From assembly GCA_964624145.1 (NCBI GenBank), contig CAZUXT010000006.1, positions 1-64,000 on the forward strand: 64,000 bases of DNA, written 5' to 3'. Numbering within the stretch: the stretch's first letter is position 1; every line of letters starts with the position of its first letter. Below are positions 1 to 7,936 of this stretch, one piece after another. The position numbers and the translations under genes were made by a program. This DNA comes from WJMT01 sp964624145. Its GTDB lineage: Bacteria > Acidobacteriota > Aminicenantia > Aminicenantales > Aminicenantaceae. The notes beneath the pieces are model-generated. The model made no database searches. It saw nothing but the letters and a program-made list of their open reading frames with translations, and was not told where the DNA came from.

Positions 1-75
1 GGGCGGTTAGCTCAGCGGAAGAGTACCGGCCTTACAAGCCGGGTGTCACTGGTTCGAATCCAGTACCGCCCACCA
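1..75 (+). tRNA. tRNA-Val (anticodon UAC)
   Basis: A full cloverleaf can be folded. The acceptor stem pairs GGGCGGT with ACCGCCC, and the anticodon arm is CCGGC-CTTACAA-GCCGG with TAC at 33-35. The T arm contains GGTTCGAATCC. The discriminator A is at 72 and an encoded CCA at 73-75. A T-run follows at 81-87. The gene starts at the window edge, so any upstream promoter lies outside. Confidence 0.97.
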
Positions 76-104
76 TCACGTTTTTTTGATCTGGGAAATA
101 TTAA

Positions 105-132
105 TTGACTTGAGTGAAGATTCTATTATAAT
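105..132 (+). promoter_or_regulatory. Sigma70-type promoter for the PAS histidine kinase
   Basis: TTGACT at 105-110 and TATAAT at 127-132 are separated by 16 bases, close to consensus. The predicted start site is near 139, giving a leader of about 40 bases before the ATG at 179. Confidence 0.65.
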
Positions 133-178
133 TCTTTGTTAAACCTGCGTAAGCATGATCGAGTAGTAATTATTTATT

Positions 179-1288
179 ATGGAAAACAAAACCACATCCG
201 CAATAAAAAAACTCCAAAAAAAAGCCAGCAAATTGCAGGATAAAAATTTAGAAATTGAAAAAGAACTTCAAAAGTATAAACAAACATTCAACACGCTTCT
301 CGATGCCATCCCTGACATTGTCTACTTAAAAGACAAAAATCTTAAAAATCTTATTGTCAATAAAGCCTTTGCTGATTTTGTAGGCCTGAAAAAAGAAGAC
401 ATTATCGGTAAAAAGGACGAAGAGTTCCTTGACGCAAGCCTGGCTGAACAGTGCAGATCAAGCGATGAAGAAGTACTCAAAAAGAGAACTTTAGTCAGTG
501 TGGATGAAAAAAGCGGTGATGATTTGGGAGAAGTTTTCTATTTCAATACCTTAAAATCACCCATATTCGACGGAAAAGGAAACATAAACGGACTTGTCGG
601 CATAAGCAGAGACCTCACCATCATTAAAACAAAAGAAGAACAGATTAAAAAATCCCTGAAAGAAAAAGAGGTGCTCTTGAAAGAGATCCACCACCGTGTG
701 AAAAACAACATGCAGATCATATCAAGCCTTCTAAATCTTCAAGCAATGAACATACAGGAAGAGGATATAAAACAGATATTAAACCAGTGCCGGAGCAGGA
801 TAAAAGCAATGTCCTTAGTGCATGATAAGCTCTACAGGTCCAGCTCATTGGCAAAAATAAATATTTCCAATTATATAGAAACACTGGCCACACATTTAAT
901 GTCTATAAACAACACATATGAACGTAACATCAAACTGCACTTTGATATGGATGAGATATATTTTGACATAAATGAGAGCATACCGTTGGGACTCATAACG
1001 AATGAATTGATATCCAACTCTTTAAAACATGCCTTTCCCCCGCAAAGTCTGTTCAATAATACAAACAAAGAGCCCAATAAAATACTCATAAGTATTAAAA
1101 AGGGAGAGGATAAAAACATAGAACTGACAGTTGAAGACAACGGCATAGGACTGCCTAAAAATTTTGAAGAAAAATCTAAGAACTCTCTGGGAATGAATCT
1201 TGTCATGGATCTCGTGAAACAGATAAAGGGAAAAATGAAAATAGAAGGTTCAGATGGGACCTCCTTTAAAATAATCTTTTCTCTCTAG
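179..1288 (+). CDS. PAS-domain sensor histidine kinase (HisKA_2 / HWE-like class)
   Basis: Predicted cytosolic sensor kinase of 369 aa. Residues 1-35 are a charged coiled coil and 36-155 a PAS fold (DAIPDIVYLKD start, then VGISRDLT). HisKA_2 follows at about 160-240, with the phospho-acceptor His in KEIHHRVKNNMQ. The C-terminal GHKL ATPase has NELISNSLKHAF (N box) and EDNGIGLP (G1). There is no transmembrane segment, so it probably reads a soluble signal. No response regulator adjoins it; the nearest receiver is in the HD-GYP protein at 14222. I see no clear Shine-Dalgarno before the ATG. The class is clear, the signal unknown. Confidence 0.9.
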   Translation: MENKTTSAIKKLQKKASKLQDKNLEIEKELQKYKQTFNTLLDAIPDIVYLKDKNLKNLIVNKAFADFVGLKKEDIIGKKDEEFLDASLAEQCRSSDEEVLKKRTLVSVDEKSGDDLGEVFYFNTLKSPIFDGKGNINGLVGISRDLTIIKTKEEQIKKSLKEKEVLLKEIHHRVKNNMQIISSLLNLQAMNIQEEDIKQILNQCRSRIKAMSLVHDKLYRSSSLAKINISNYIETLATHLMSINNTYERNIKLHFDMDEIYFDINESIPLGLITNELISNSLKHAFPPQSLFNNTNKEPNKILISIKKGEDKNIELTVEDNGIGLPKNFEEKSKNSLGMNLVMDLVKQIKGKMKIEGSDGTSFKIIFSL

Positions 1289-1385
1289 ATTCATCTTTGT
1301 AATCCCATGCATTTTTTTTATTGAAATACACAGGAATTTTTTGTACCTTATTTCATGCCACACGACTATCCGGAAAAATATTTAA

Positions 1386-2339
1386 ATGTTCTTAGATAAA
1401 AAAGGAAACAGACTCCCGGATTTTTTTATTGTGGGAGCTGCCCGATCAGGCACGACCGCCCTCTATTCTTTACTAAAAAAAAATCCCCGGGTCTTTATGC
1501 CGCAAGAAAAAGAACCTATGTTTTTCATCTGCTGGAATCAACCGGAATTCCTCAAACTCATAGGTGAAAATAAAGGAGCCAAAGCCAGTTTTACGATCAA
1601 CAAACTCGAAGATTATAAAAAAACATTTGAAAAAGCGAGAGAAAATCAAGTCATAGGAGAAGGATCCACCTGGTATCTTTATGCCCACGAGACAGTGATC
1701 CTTAATATAAAAAAACTCTATGGGAAAAAATCTGATTTGATAAAAATAATCATCCTGCTCCGTGATCCGGCACAAAGAGCCTGGTCTCATTATTTGAAAA
1801 AAATCAATCAGGGAAACGAATTTCTCCCTTTTTTAGAGGCTGTGAACAAAAACACCATTAAGCACCGCTTAGAAGGAAGATTCATTCTAAGTTATGACTA
1901 TATAGGTTTTGGACACTACTACAACCAAGTCAAAGCTTATATGGATAATTTTTTAAAGGTAAAAATTATCCTTTTTGAAGAGTTTACAAAAAATCCTGAA
2001 GAAACAACAAAGGAAATACTTCAATTTCTCGGAATAAATGAAACAGAGAACATAAAAAACACAAAATACACAAACACGGCTGGTATTCCAAAAAATTTTG
2101 CTTCCTCAATCGTAGACAAACTGATTTTCAAACCCGGTAAATGGAGGGCTTCTATCAAACATATCCTTCCCTTTGGAATGAGAAGAGATCTTAAGAATTA
2201 CATCAGGAGTATAATATATAAAAAAAAGGAACTGCCGTCTAAATACAAAAAAATGCTGCATTATGAATATGAAGAAGACACAAAAAAGTTAAGACGGCTC
2301 ATAAACAAAGATTTGACCCAATGGATGGCTGAGAGATGA
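1386..2339 (+). CDS. Sulfotransferase family protein
   Basis: Predicted PAPS-dependent sulfotransferase of 317 aa, probably acting on a carbohydrate or lipid acceptor. The 5'-phosphosulfate loop is near the N-terminus (FIVGAARSGTTALYSLL, residues 15-31). The 3'-phosphate motif is IILLRDPAQRAWSHY, about residues 128-142. Both are diagnostic of the Sulfotransfer_1/NodH-like family. It overlaps the next gene by 4 bases (ATGA) and opens a five-gene cluster of glycan genes, so sulfation of a surface polysaccharide is the likely role. The acceptor cannot be told from sequence. Confidence 0.88.
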   Translation: MFLDKKGNRLPDFFIVGAARSGTTALYSLLKKNPRVFMPQEKEPMFFICWNQPEFLKLIGENKGAKASFTINKLEDYKKTFEKARENQVIGEGSTWYLYAHETVILNIKKLYGKKSDLIKIIILLRDPAQRAWSHYLKKINQGNEFLPFLEAVNKNTIKHRLEGRFILSYDYIGFGHYYNQVKAYMDNFLKVKIILFEEFTKNPEETTKEILQFLGINETENIKNTKYTNTAGIPKNFASSIVDKLIFKPGKWRASIKHILPFGMRRDLKNYIRSIIYKKKELPSKYKKMLHYEYEEDTKKLRRLINKDLTQWMAER

Positions 2340-2785
2340 AAATCGGTTTGATCTCTTCTTCAGGAGGACATTTTTCAGAGCTTTCCTGTCTCAACTCCCT
2401 ATGGAGCCAATACAACCACTTCTGGGTGTCTTTTCTTTCATGCGACACAGAAACTCTTTTAAAGAACGAAATTTTCTATCACGGATATCATCCCACTAAT
2501 AGAAATTTAATCAATTTTTTCCGTAATCTTATCCTCGCATTTAAAGTCATACTCAAAGAGAAACCAACTGTCCTCATATCCACAGGGGCAGGGATATGTG
2601 TGCCGTTTTTTTTATTAGGAAAACTATTTTTTATCAAGACTATTTATATTGAGTCAATGGCAAGGATTCATGGTCTTTCTCTTACCGGAAAATTAGTGTA
2701 TTTCCTGTCAGACATTTTCATTGTGCAGTGGCCCCAGCTTGCCGCCTTTTATAAAAAAGCTGTTTATAAAGGACAGGTCATTTGA
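2336..2785 (+). CDS. Alg14/PssD-like glycosyltransferase subunit
   Basis: 149 aa with the Alg14 hallmark SSGGHFSEL at residues 7-15 and a hydrophobic membrane-associating segment (VPFFLLGKLFFIKTIYIES). In known pairs (Alg13/Alg14, PssE/PssD, CpsG/CpsF) this subunit anchors the catalytic partner to the membrane and binds the lipid acceptor. The partner follows at once with a 4-base overlap, so the two are translated together. They probably add the second sugar to a lipid-linked glycan; the sugar is unknown. Confidence 0.85.
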   Translation: MKIGLISSSGGHFSELSCLNSLWSQYNHFWVSFLSCDTETLLKNEIFYHGYHPTNRNLINFFRNLILAFKVILKEKPTVLISTGAGICVPFFLLGKLFFIKTIYIESMARIHGLSLTGKLVYFLSDIFIVQWPQLAAFYKKAVYKGQVI

Positions 2786-3306
2786 AACTATTTGTGACCG
2801 TAGGAGTAGAAAGAATATCTTTTAATAGGCTATTAAAAATTGTAGACCAGTATGTGTTTTCGGGCCTTTTCCCGAATGACACATTTATTCAAATCGGGCA
2901 TTCATCTTATCATCCGCAATATTGTTCATACTGCAGATTTCTCGATTACTGTGACATGGAAAAGAGGATTGCCGGTTCTGATATAATCCTATCACATGCC
3001 GGAATGGGAACTGTCATTCTGTGTTTAAAACATGGGAAAATCCCTATCCTTTTTCCAAGGAAAGTCTGTTACAGAGAACATGTAGATGACCATCAACTTT
3101 TATTTGCCCGGATTATGTCAAAAGAAGGCCTTGCGTTAGCTGCGTTTTCTTCCGACGAACTGCTAAAAATATATTCAAACTATGAAAAACTCTCACAATC
3201 ATTGGACACACTGTATAGCTTAGGCAAAAAAAAAGACCTTCCCATCTACTTAGAAAAAATACTCATGGATTTTTCAGGACACAGAGGCGGAAATAATGGA
3301 TATTGA
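2782..3306 (+). CDS. Alg13/PssE-like glycosyltransferase catalytic subunit
   Basis: 174 aa starting at a TTG codon that overlaps the Alg14-like gene. The GT28 C-terminal domain motif is visible: DIILSHAGMGTVILCLKHGK (about residues 67-86), followed by PILFPRK and HVDDHQ, which bind the UDP-sugar. It is the UDP-sugar-binding half of the heterodimer with the preceding protein. Its last 11 bases overlap the radical SAM gene, so the whole cluster is translationally coupled. Family assignment is firm; donor sugar is not. Confidence 0.86.
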   Translation: MKLFVTVGVERISFNRLLKIVDQYVFSGLFPNDTFIQIGHSSYHPQYCSYCRFLDYCDMEKRIAGSDIILSHAGMGTVILCLKHGKIPILFPRKVCYREHVDDHQLLFARIMSKEGLALAAFSSDELLKIYSNYEKLSQSLDTLYSLGKKKDLPIYLEKILMDFSGHRGGNNGY

Positions 3307-4408
3307 ATTTTTACTCAAAAATTCAGTCAGGTTGCTATTCAAAAGAAAAATCAGATTTCAATTCGACCGCATCCCCATGGAATCCCATCCTTTTTCATGG
3401 AAAAAAACCAAGAACCTGTTTTTTATTGGGATAAACAGACTCCTGCCGGTAAGTCACGCCCTTGGATATCCTTATATGGCTCACATCTCCCCTTCTGGAA
3501 TTTGTAACCTGAGATGCGAATTGTGTCCTTCTCTTAATCCGGAAACAAAAGGCAAGAGCTTCCTCCCGTTCCATACTTATAAAAAATTCATCGACGAAGC
3601 CGGAGATTATTTGATATACATCATACTCTGGAGTTGGGGAGAACCTCTTCTCAATCCTGAGTTCAATAAAATGACTCAATATGCGGAACAAAAGGGCATC
3701 CGCACGGTTACCAGCACTAATTTAAACAAATTTTCTAAAATTGATGCTCAAAAATTGGTTGAATCCGGACTGGACGCTCTCATTATCGCTGCGGACGGAA
3801 CCACTCAAGAAACATATTCCAGATACAGAAAGAGAGGCAAACTAGAGAAAGTCCTATCCCACACACGTGAAATTGTTGAGGCAAAGAGAAAATCCGGAAG
3901 CAACAAACCTTTGCTCAATCTGCGGATGATCATTTCAAAGGATAATGAAAACGAAATGGATGAATTCAGGCGAATTGCCTGGGATCTGGGCGTTGATATG
4001 GTCAGTTTTAAGGCTTTCTCCACCCGGCAGTTAGGTTATTTCGATTCAAAATTCGACAAGAAGTACGCACCGGTTCAAAAAAAATACCGCTGGTACAGCT
4101 ATCAAAAAGGATTTAAAGTCAGTAGTAAACCGAAAAAATACTGGTGCCGTTTCCCCTGGACAAAACCGACTCTTTTCCCAGACGGGACGATTATAAGCTG
4201 TGAATTCGATTTTAAATATGAACATCCCTTCGGAAACATAAACGAGAAAACATTTGATGCAATCTGGTTCAGCCCTAAGGCAGCGGATTTTAGAAGAAAG
4301 TTCCAGAAAAATAGAGACTCTTTTGATTTCTGTAAAGACTGTGTCTATGACTACAAGCTCATCCCGGGATGTGTCTTAGAATGGGAATTCATTGAAAACG
4401 AAAGATAA
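3296..4408 (+). CDS. Radical SAM/SPASM protein
   Basis: 370 aa. The radical SAM cluster motif CNLRCELC (CX3CX2C) is near residue 69 and the glycine-rich turn reads LWSWGEPLLN. The C-terminal SPASM-type cysteines are in CRFPWTKP, ISCEFDF and CKDCVYDYKLIPGC, for one or two auxiliary [4Fe-4S] clusters. Such enzymes modify peptides, sugars or cofactors by 5'-deoxyadenosyl radical chemistry. The setting inside a glycan cluster suggests a sugar or lipid substrate, but no peptide precursor or other clue fixes this. Its 3' end overlaps the GT2 gene by 17 bases. Confidence 0.9.
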   Translation: MDIEFLLKNSVRLLFKRKIRFQFDRIPMESHPFSWKKTKNLFFIGINRLLPVSHALGYPYMAHISPSGICNLRCELCPSLNPETKGKSFLPFHTYKKFIDEAGDYLIYIILWSWGEPLLNPEFNKMTQYAEQKGIRTVTSTNLNKFSKIDAQKLVESGLDALIIAADGTTQETYSRYRKRGKLEKVLSHTREIVEAKRKSGSNKPLLNLRMIISKDNENEMDEFRRIAWDLGVDMVSFKAFSTRQLGYFDSKFDKKYAPVQKKYRWYSYQKGFKVSSKPKKYWCRFPWTKPTLFPDGTIISCEFDFKYEHPFGNINEKTFDAIWFSPKAADFRRKFQKNRDSFDFCKDCVYDYKLIPGCVLEWEFIENER

Positions 4409-5441
4409 TAAATTTTTGGATAATCATCGCTTTTCTGGAATATCTGTAATTATCATTACCTATAACGAAGAAGAAAACATAAAAGACTGTCTCGACTCCT
4501 TGCTTGAGCTGGATTATCCAAAGGACAGGTATGAAGTTATTGTTGTTGATTCTTCAACTGACTCGACTCCGGAGATCGTCTCTAAATACAAAAATGTGAG
4601 GTTTGTAAAAAGCAGGAAAGGATTCAGCCAACAGAGAAATATGGGATGGAAACAGGCTGTTTTCAATATCATTGCATTTGTAGATGCAGACACGATAGTT
4701 CCTTCAGAATATCTAAAAATCATCAATAAGGCATTTAAAAACATAGAGACAGCAGCTATCGGAGGAAATGCATATCCTCCTGAAAACACCAACCGTTTCG
4801 GCATTTGGACCGCCTCAGTGGGTCATCCTGCAGGAGGCGCTATGGGCTTTAAAGCGAATATGAAAAAAGGCCAGAAAAAACCTCATTTCCTTCCTGGATG
4901 TAATTCCGCTTTTAGAAAAAATATCCTGGAAGCTGTCAGTGGTTTTGATCCTGAATTTTACGATGGAGGAGAGGATGTCGATATCTCCCGCAGGATGCGA
5001 GAAAGAGGATTCTCTCTGGAATACATCCCTGACCTAACCGTGTATCATAAACCCAGAAACAGCTTAAAAAAATATATCCAGTGGAATATAGGAGTCGGTC
5101 AAACCAAATTCAATCTAAAACATCCCCCCTTATTCAAACTCATCTTTCAACCGAGCTTCCCGTTATGGAGCTTACTTCCCGTCGCACTCATTTTTTTACT
5201 TCTCAATCATCCCTTTGTCCTGGCTGTCCTGGCCGTACTGGGATGGATTCTCTTTCTGATGACATTGTATCTTTTTGCCAATCCCTATCCCCATCTGTTA
5301 AAGCAGAGGAAAAAAATCGGGATCAGCTTTCTATCCGTTTTCTTCATTGTTCCTTTCCTGATATATCTCCGTCAGGTTTCTATAAACATAGGGCAGCTTA
5401 AAAAATGGAGGCTTGTTAGAAAAAAGCGGAAGCGCCCTTGA
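4392..5441 (+). CDS. Family 2 glycosyltransferase, membrane-associated
   Basis: 349 aa from a TTG start inside the previous gene. The GT-A fold is clear: SVIIITYNEEENI near residue 18, VIVVDSSTDST, and a metal-binding DAD in FVDADTIVP. The acceptor-side motif is DGGEDVDISRRMRERG. After about residue 255 two hydrophobic segments (SLLPVALIFLLLN, and VLAVLGWILFLMTLYLF) anchor it in the inner membrane. It closes the surface-glycan cluster and probably extends a lipid-linked sugar chain. A later start is possible at the first residues before SGISVI. Confidence 0.88.
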   Translation: MKTKDNKFLDNHRFSGISVIIITYNEEENIKDCLDSLLELDYPKDRYEVIVVDSSTDSTPEIVSKYKNVRFVKSRKGFSQQRNMGWKQAVFNIIAFVDADTIVPSEYLKIINKAFKNIETAAIGGNAYPPENTNRFGIWTASVGHPAGGAMGFKANMKKGQKKPHFLPGCNSAFRKNILEAVSGFDPEFYDGGEDVDISRRMRERGFSLEYIPDLTVYHKPRNSLKKYIQWNIGVGQTKFNLKHPPLFKLIFQPSFPLWSLLPVALIFLLLNHPFVLAVLAVLGWILFLMTLYLFANPYPHLLKQRKKIGISFLSVFFIVPFLIYLRQVSINIGQLKKWRLVRKKRKRP

Positions 5442-5572
5442 AGATTCAGCCATTTCATAAAGAGGCCGGGCTAGATAATTGACTGAATGAGGAGTGTGTG
5501 ATAAACATAAGGTCGGTATCTTACTAAGACTGACTCTTGAAAAGGGCAAGAATAATCCTTTGGAGATGGCAA

Positions 5573-6079
5573 ATGGAAAATACGCTTGTTACATACTTCA
5601 CCCAAACCGGAAACACCAAAAAAGTGGCAGAAGCCATATACAATAACATAGAGGGTGACAAACAAATAATGCCTATAAGTGAAGTTCAAAAAGAAGACAA
5701 AGAAGAATACGACCTTATCTTCATCGGATTTCCGGTCCACTCCCACGGTGTGCCGTTCGCCATGGAGTCTTTTATAAAAAAAATCCCCCGGGATAAAAAA
5801 ATAGCCTTTTTCTCGACTCATGGATCTCTCACCGGGGGGAGACTTTCAAGAGAAGCCATAGAACACGCTTCAGTCCTTGCTTCTGGAGCAAGACTACTGG
5901 GGACCTTTTCCTGCAGAGGAAAAATCTCTTTGAGCGCGTTGGAAATTCTAAAAAAATCCCCTGAACACAGGGCCTGGGCTGATATGGCTGCCTCAGCCGG
6001 CACCCATCCGGATGAACATGACCTTAATGAAGCCGCATCCTTTGCCAAATGGATAATGACACTGGCTTCTCAGGATTGA
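5573..6079 (+). CDS. Flavodoxin family protein
   Basis: 168 aa flavodoxin-like FMN protein. The phosphate-binding loop is YFTQTGNTKKVAEAI at residues 8-22, and IGFPVHSHG and FSTHGSLTGGR form the other flavin loops. I chose the ATG at 5573 because GGAG lies 7 bases upstream and the protein then begins directly at the first beta strand; an in-frame TTG at 5537 would add 12 unlikely residues. It stands alone between the glycan cluster and the convergent oxygen-stress genes. It is probably a low-potential electron carrier or a quinone/metal reductase. Confidence 0.85.
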   Translation: MENTLVTYFTQTGNTKKVAEAIYNNIEGDKQIMPISEVQKEDKEEYDLIFIGFPVHSHGVPFAMESFIKKIPRDKKIAFFSTHGSLTGGRLSREAIEHASVLASGARLLGTFSCRGKISLSALEILKKSPEHRAWADMAASAGTHPDEHDLNEAASFAKWIMTLASQD

Positions 6080-6110
6080 CAGTCAGATATTCTCCCCCTC
6101 TCTTACTTTG

Positions 6111-6632
6111 TCACCACTTCCCGTCCATTTGGAATTCAGCTCCGTCAAGCCAAAAACCTGATTTTGTGACAGAATCATGCTGGGCCTGTAAAAGGTCATA
6201 ATGGAACTTCTCTTCCTCGGATATCTCCATAAATATTTTTTTCGCTACGGAATCATCCGTATTTTTCGCTGCCTCATTAAAATATTCAATAGCTTCTCTT
6301 TCAAGCTGCATGCCTATGCTTAAAGCCTCTGTCTCTCCTTTGCCTTTTCTCTCCTTCATCCTCAGCTTGAGCTTTTCCACAAGAGGAGCCTCCCCTGAGA
6401 GGTCTCTCTCATCAATGTAATTTTTCCAATCCTCTCCGCCCAGTATTTTGCTGAACAATTTTCCAAAAGTCTCCAGATGCCTGCCTTCTTCCTCTGCTAA
6501 AAACTTGAACATTTTTTTGCCTCGTTCATGCTCTGTAATATCCGCAGCATGATTGAAAAATCTTCGGCCGTTTATTTCTAACAGTATGGCGCCTTTAATA
6601 GCATCTTTTATTTGTTGACTTATCTCAGGCAT
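6111..6632 (-). CDS. Rubrerythrin-like ferritin-family diiron protein
   Basis: 173 aa, all-helical, with two carboxylate half-sites: LEINGRRFFNHAA and EEEGRH in the first helix pair, LEREAIEYFNEAA and ISEEEKFHYD in the second. There is no C-terminal rubredoxin domain, so it is the short erythrin type that needs an external electron donor. The rubredoxin at 9128 is a plausible donor. The start at 6632 has GGAG 7 bases upstream and overlaps the Fur gene by 13 bases, so the pair forms one transcript. Role: peroxide reduction, inferred from family and context. Confidence 0.87.
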   Translation of the reverse strand: MPEISQQIKDAIKGAILLEINGRRFFNHAADITEHERGKKMFKFLAEEEGRHLETFGKLFSKILGGEDWKNYIDERDLSGEAPLVEKLKLRMKERKGKGETEALSIGMQLEREAIEYFNEAAKNTDDSVAKKIFMEISEEEKFHYDLLQAQHDSVTKSGFWLDGAEFQMDGKW

Positions 6633-7066
6633 GGGTCTTCTCCTTTTTTTTTCTTTTTTGCTTTCATGCATTCAGAACAAATTCCATAATAATAGACCTG
6701 ACATTCATTAATCAGGTGACCATCAATTTCCTTGATTTCAATCTTCTTTTCAGGAAATATATCAATTATTCTCCCACATTCCTTACATAAGAAATGGTCA
6801 TGTGGTTTTGTGTTAGGATCAAAATTGGCTTTATCAAACCCTATGGTCAATTGCTTTATCTCTTGGATCTCATTTAATATCTTAAGAGTGTTATAGACTG
6901 TCGCAAAAGATATCATCGGGTATTTCTTCTTTACCTCTTCGTACAGATCTGCAGCTGATGGATGTCTATGGTTCCCTTCAAGATGCTCTATGACCGCAAG
7001 TCTCTGAAGGGTCATCTTAAATCCCTTTGACTTAAGATTATTTAGACAGTCTGTAACACTTCTCAT
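6620..7066 (-). CDS. Fur-family regulator, PerR-like (copy 1)
   Basis: 148 aa. A winged-helix N-terminus (KMTLQRLAVIEHL, SFATVYNTLKIL) is followed by the dimerisation domain with HDHFLCKECGRI and the second pair CSECM, the two CxxC structural zinc motifs usual in PerR and Fur. It starts at an ATG with GGAG 8 bases upstream. It shares its transcript with the rubrerythrin-like gene. A good PerR-type box at 7111-7125 overlaps its own start site, which suggests autoregulation. Metal and oxidant specificity cannot be read with certainty. Confidence 0.9.
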   Translation of the reverse strand: MRSVTDCLNNLKSKGFKMTLQRLAVIEHLEGNHRHPSAADLYEEVKKKYPMISFATVYNTLKILNEIQEIKQLTIGFDKANFDPNTKPHDHFLCKECGRIIDIFPEKKIEIKEIDGHLINECQVYYYGICSECMKAKKKKKGEDPCLR

Positions 7067-7110
7067 AATGAATACTCCTCTCCTCTTTTATTATAAAATT
7101 TTCCATATAT

Positions 7111-7125
7111 TAATAATCATTTTAA
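7111..7125. promoter_or_regulatory. PerR/Fur-type operator
   Basis: The 15-mer TAATAATCATTTTAA agrees with the palindromic PerR box TTATAATNATTATAA at 12 of 14 defined positions. It lies just downstream of the -10 of the promoter at 7127-7155 and covers the predicted start site, as expected for repression. Confidence 0.6.
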
Positions 7126-7126
7126 T

Positions 7127-7155
7127 TTAATAACCATTATTCAATTAAAGGTCAA
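7127..7155 (-). promoter_or_regulatory. Promoter of the fur1-rubrerythrin operon
   Basis: On the minus strand TTGACC (7155-7150) and TATTAA (7132-7127) are 17 bases apart. The -35 overlaps the 3' end of the membrane-protein gene. The predicted leader is about 54 bases and contains the PerR-like box. Confidence 0.6.
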
Positions 7156-7901
7156 CCTGATATGATCGGGCTCGCCTTGGGATCCATTGGATTTATTCTG
7201 GAGGCTAAAGAAAACAAAAACGGATAACTCTGATTCATGTGCTTCATGTAGGACAACCAGGCTGTCGTGATCCTTGAATAAGACCTCTTTAAGTCAATTG
7301 CCAGGTGTTTGTAGTCTTCCTCTGGTAAGGACTTCAATTGATTCCCTCTGTACTCAAGCTCTTCTGAAAGGTGGAAAACAGCCCAGAGAAGGTCTGTAAA
7401 GTCTTCATGCTCTAAAAGATTGGGATTTTCCAGCAACCGCAAAAGGAAAGGGCGCTTGCTCACTAGATAATCCCTGAGCTCGCATAGTCTTTCCTTGTCT
7501 ATCTTCATCTGGTATTTAAACTCTTTGGCTGCATATGCGGCTCTGTTAAAGTCCTTTTTTCCCCAATTATCCATGACTTTCAATTGCTGTGCAAGGTCAT
7601 CCGAATTTTCAACAAATACGTTGAACCTATCAAGAAGATTCAGCCCTACTTCACTGAAAAAACTTCCGATAACCATATTTAGTTTTTTCCTCAAAGCCTG
7701 TTTCTCTTTTCTGGTAAGTACCCGTTCGATAAACAGGACGACCAAAAGAACATCAAGAAAAAGAAATCCAAAGTCTCCGATCATATATATGAAAATATGA
7801 TGGATATCACGGAATATGAGATAGTGCAGTGTGTAAGTGAGCGCAGATGCCGCAATAAAAATAAGGCTTACCTTAAAAGTCCAGGTGAATATTTTTTTCA
7901 T
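7152..7901 (-). CDS. Hypothetical two-TM membrane protein
   Basis: 249 aa that I do not recognise. The N-terminus has two membrane spans (about residues 10-30 and 36-60), then a long basic, helical cytosolic region with no metal or nucleotide motif. It lies 35 bases downstream of the flavo-diiron gene on the same strand and probably belongs to that operon, so a link to oxygen or nitrosative stress is possible by context only. The last bases hold the -35 of the next promoter. Confidence 0.75.
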   Translation of the reverse strand: MKKIFTWTFKVSLIFIAASALTYTLHYLIFRDIHHIFIYMIGDFGFLFLDVLLVVLFIERVLTRKEKQALRKKLNMVIGSFFSEVGLNLLDRFNVFVENSDDLAQQLKVMDNWGKKDFNRAAYAAKEFKYQMKIDKERLCELRDYLVSKRPFLLRLLENPNLLEHEDFTDLLWAVFHLSEELEYRGNQLKSLPEEDYKHLAIDLKRSYSRITTAWLSYMKHMNQSYPFLFSLASRINPMDPKASPIISG

Positions 7902-7936
7902 TTTTGTTCTCTCCCATTCTGTTTATTCTAAATCAA

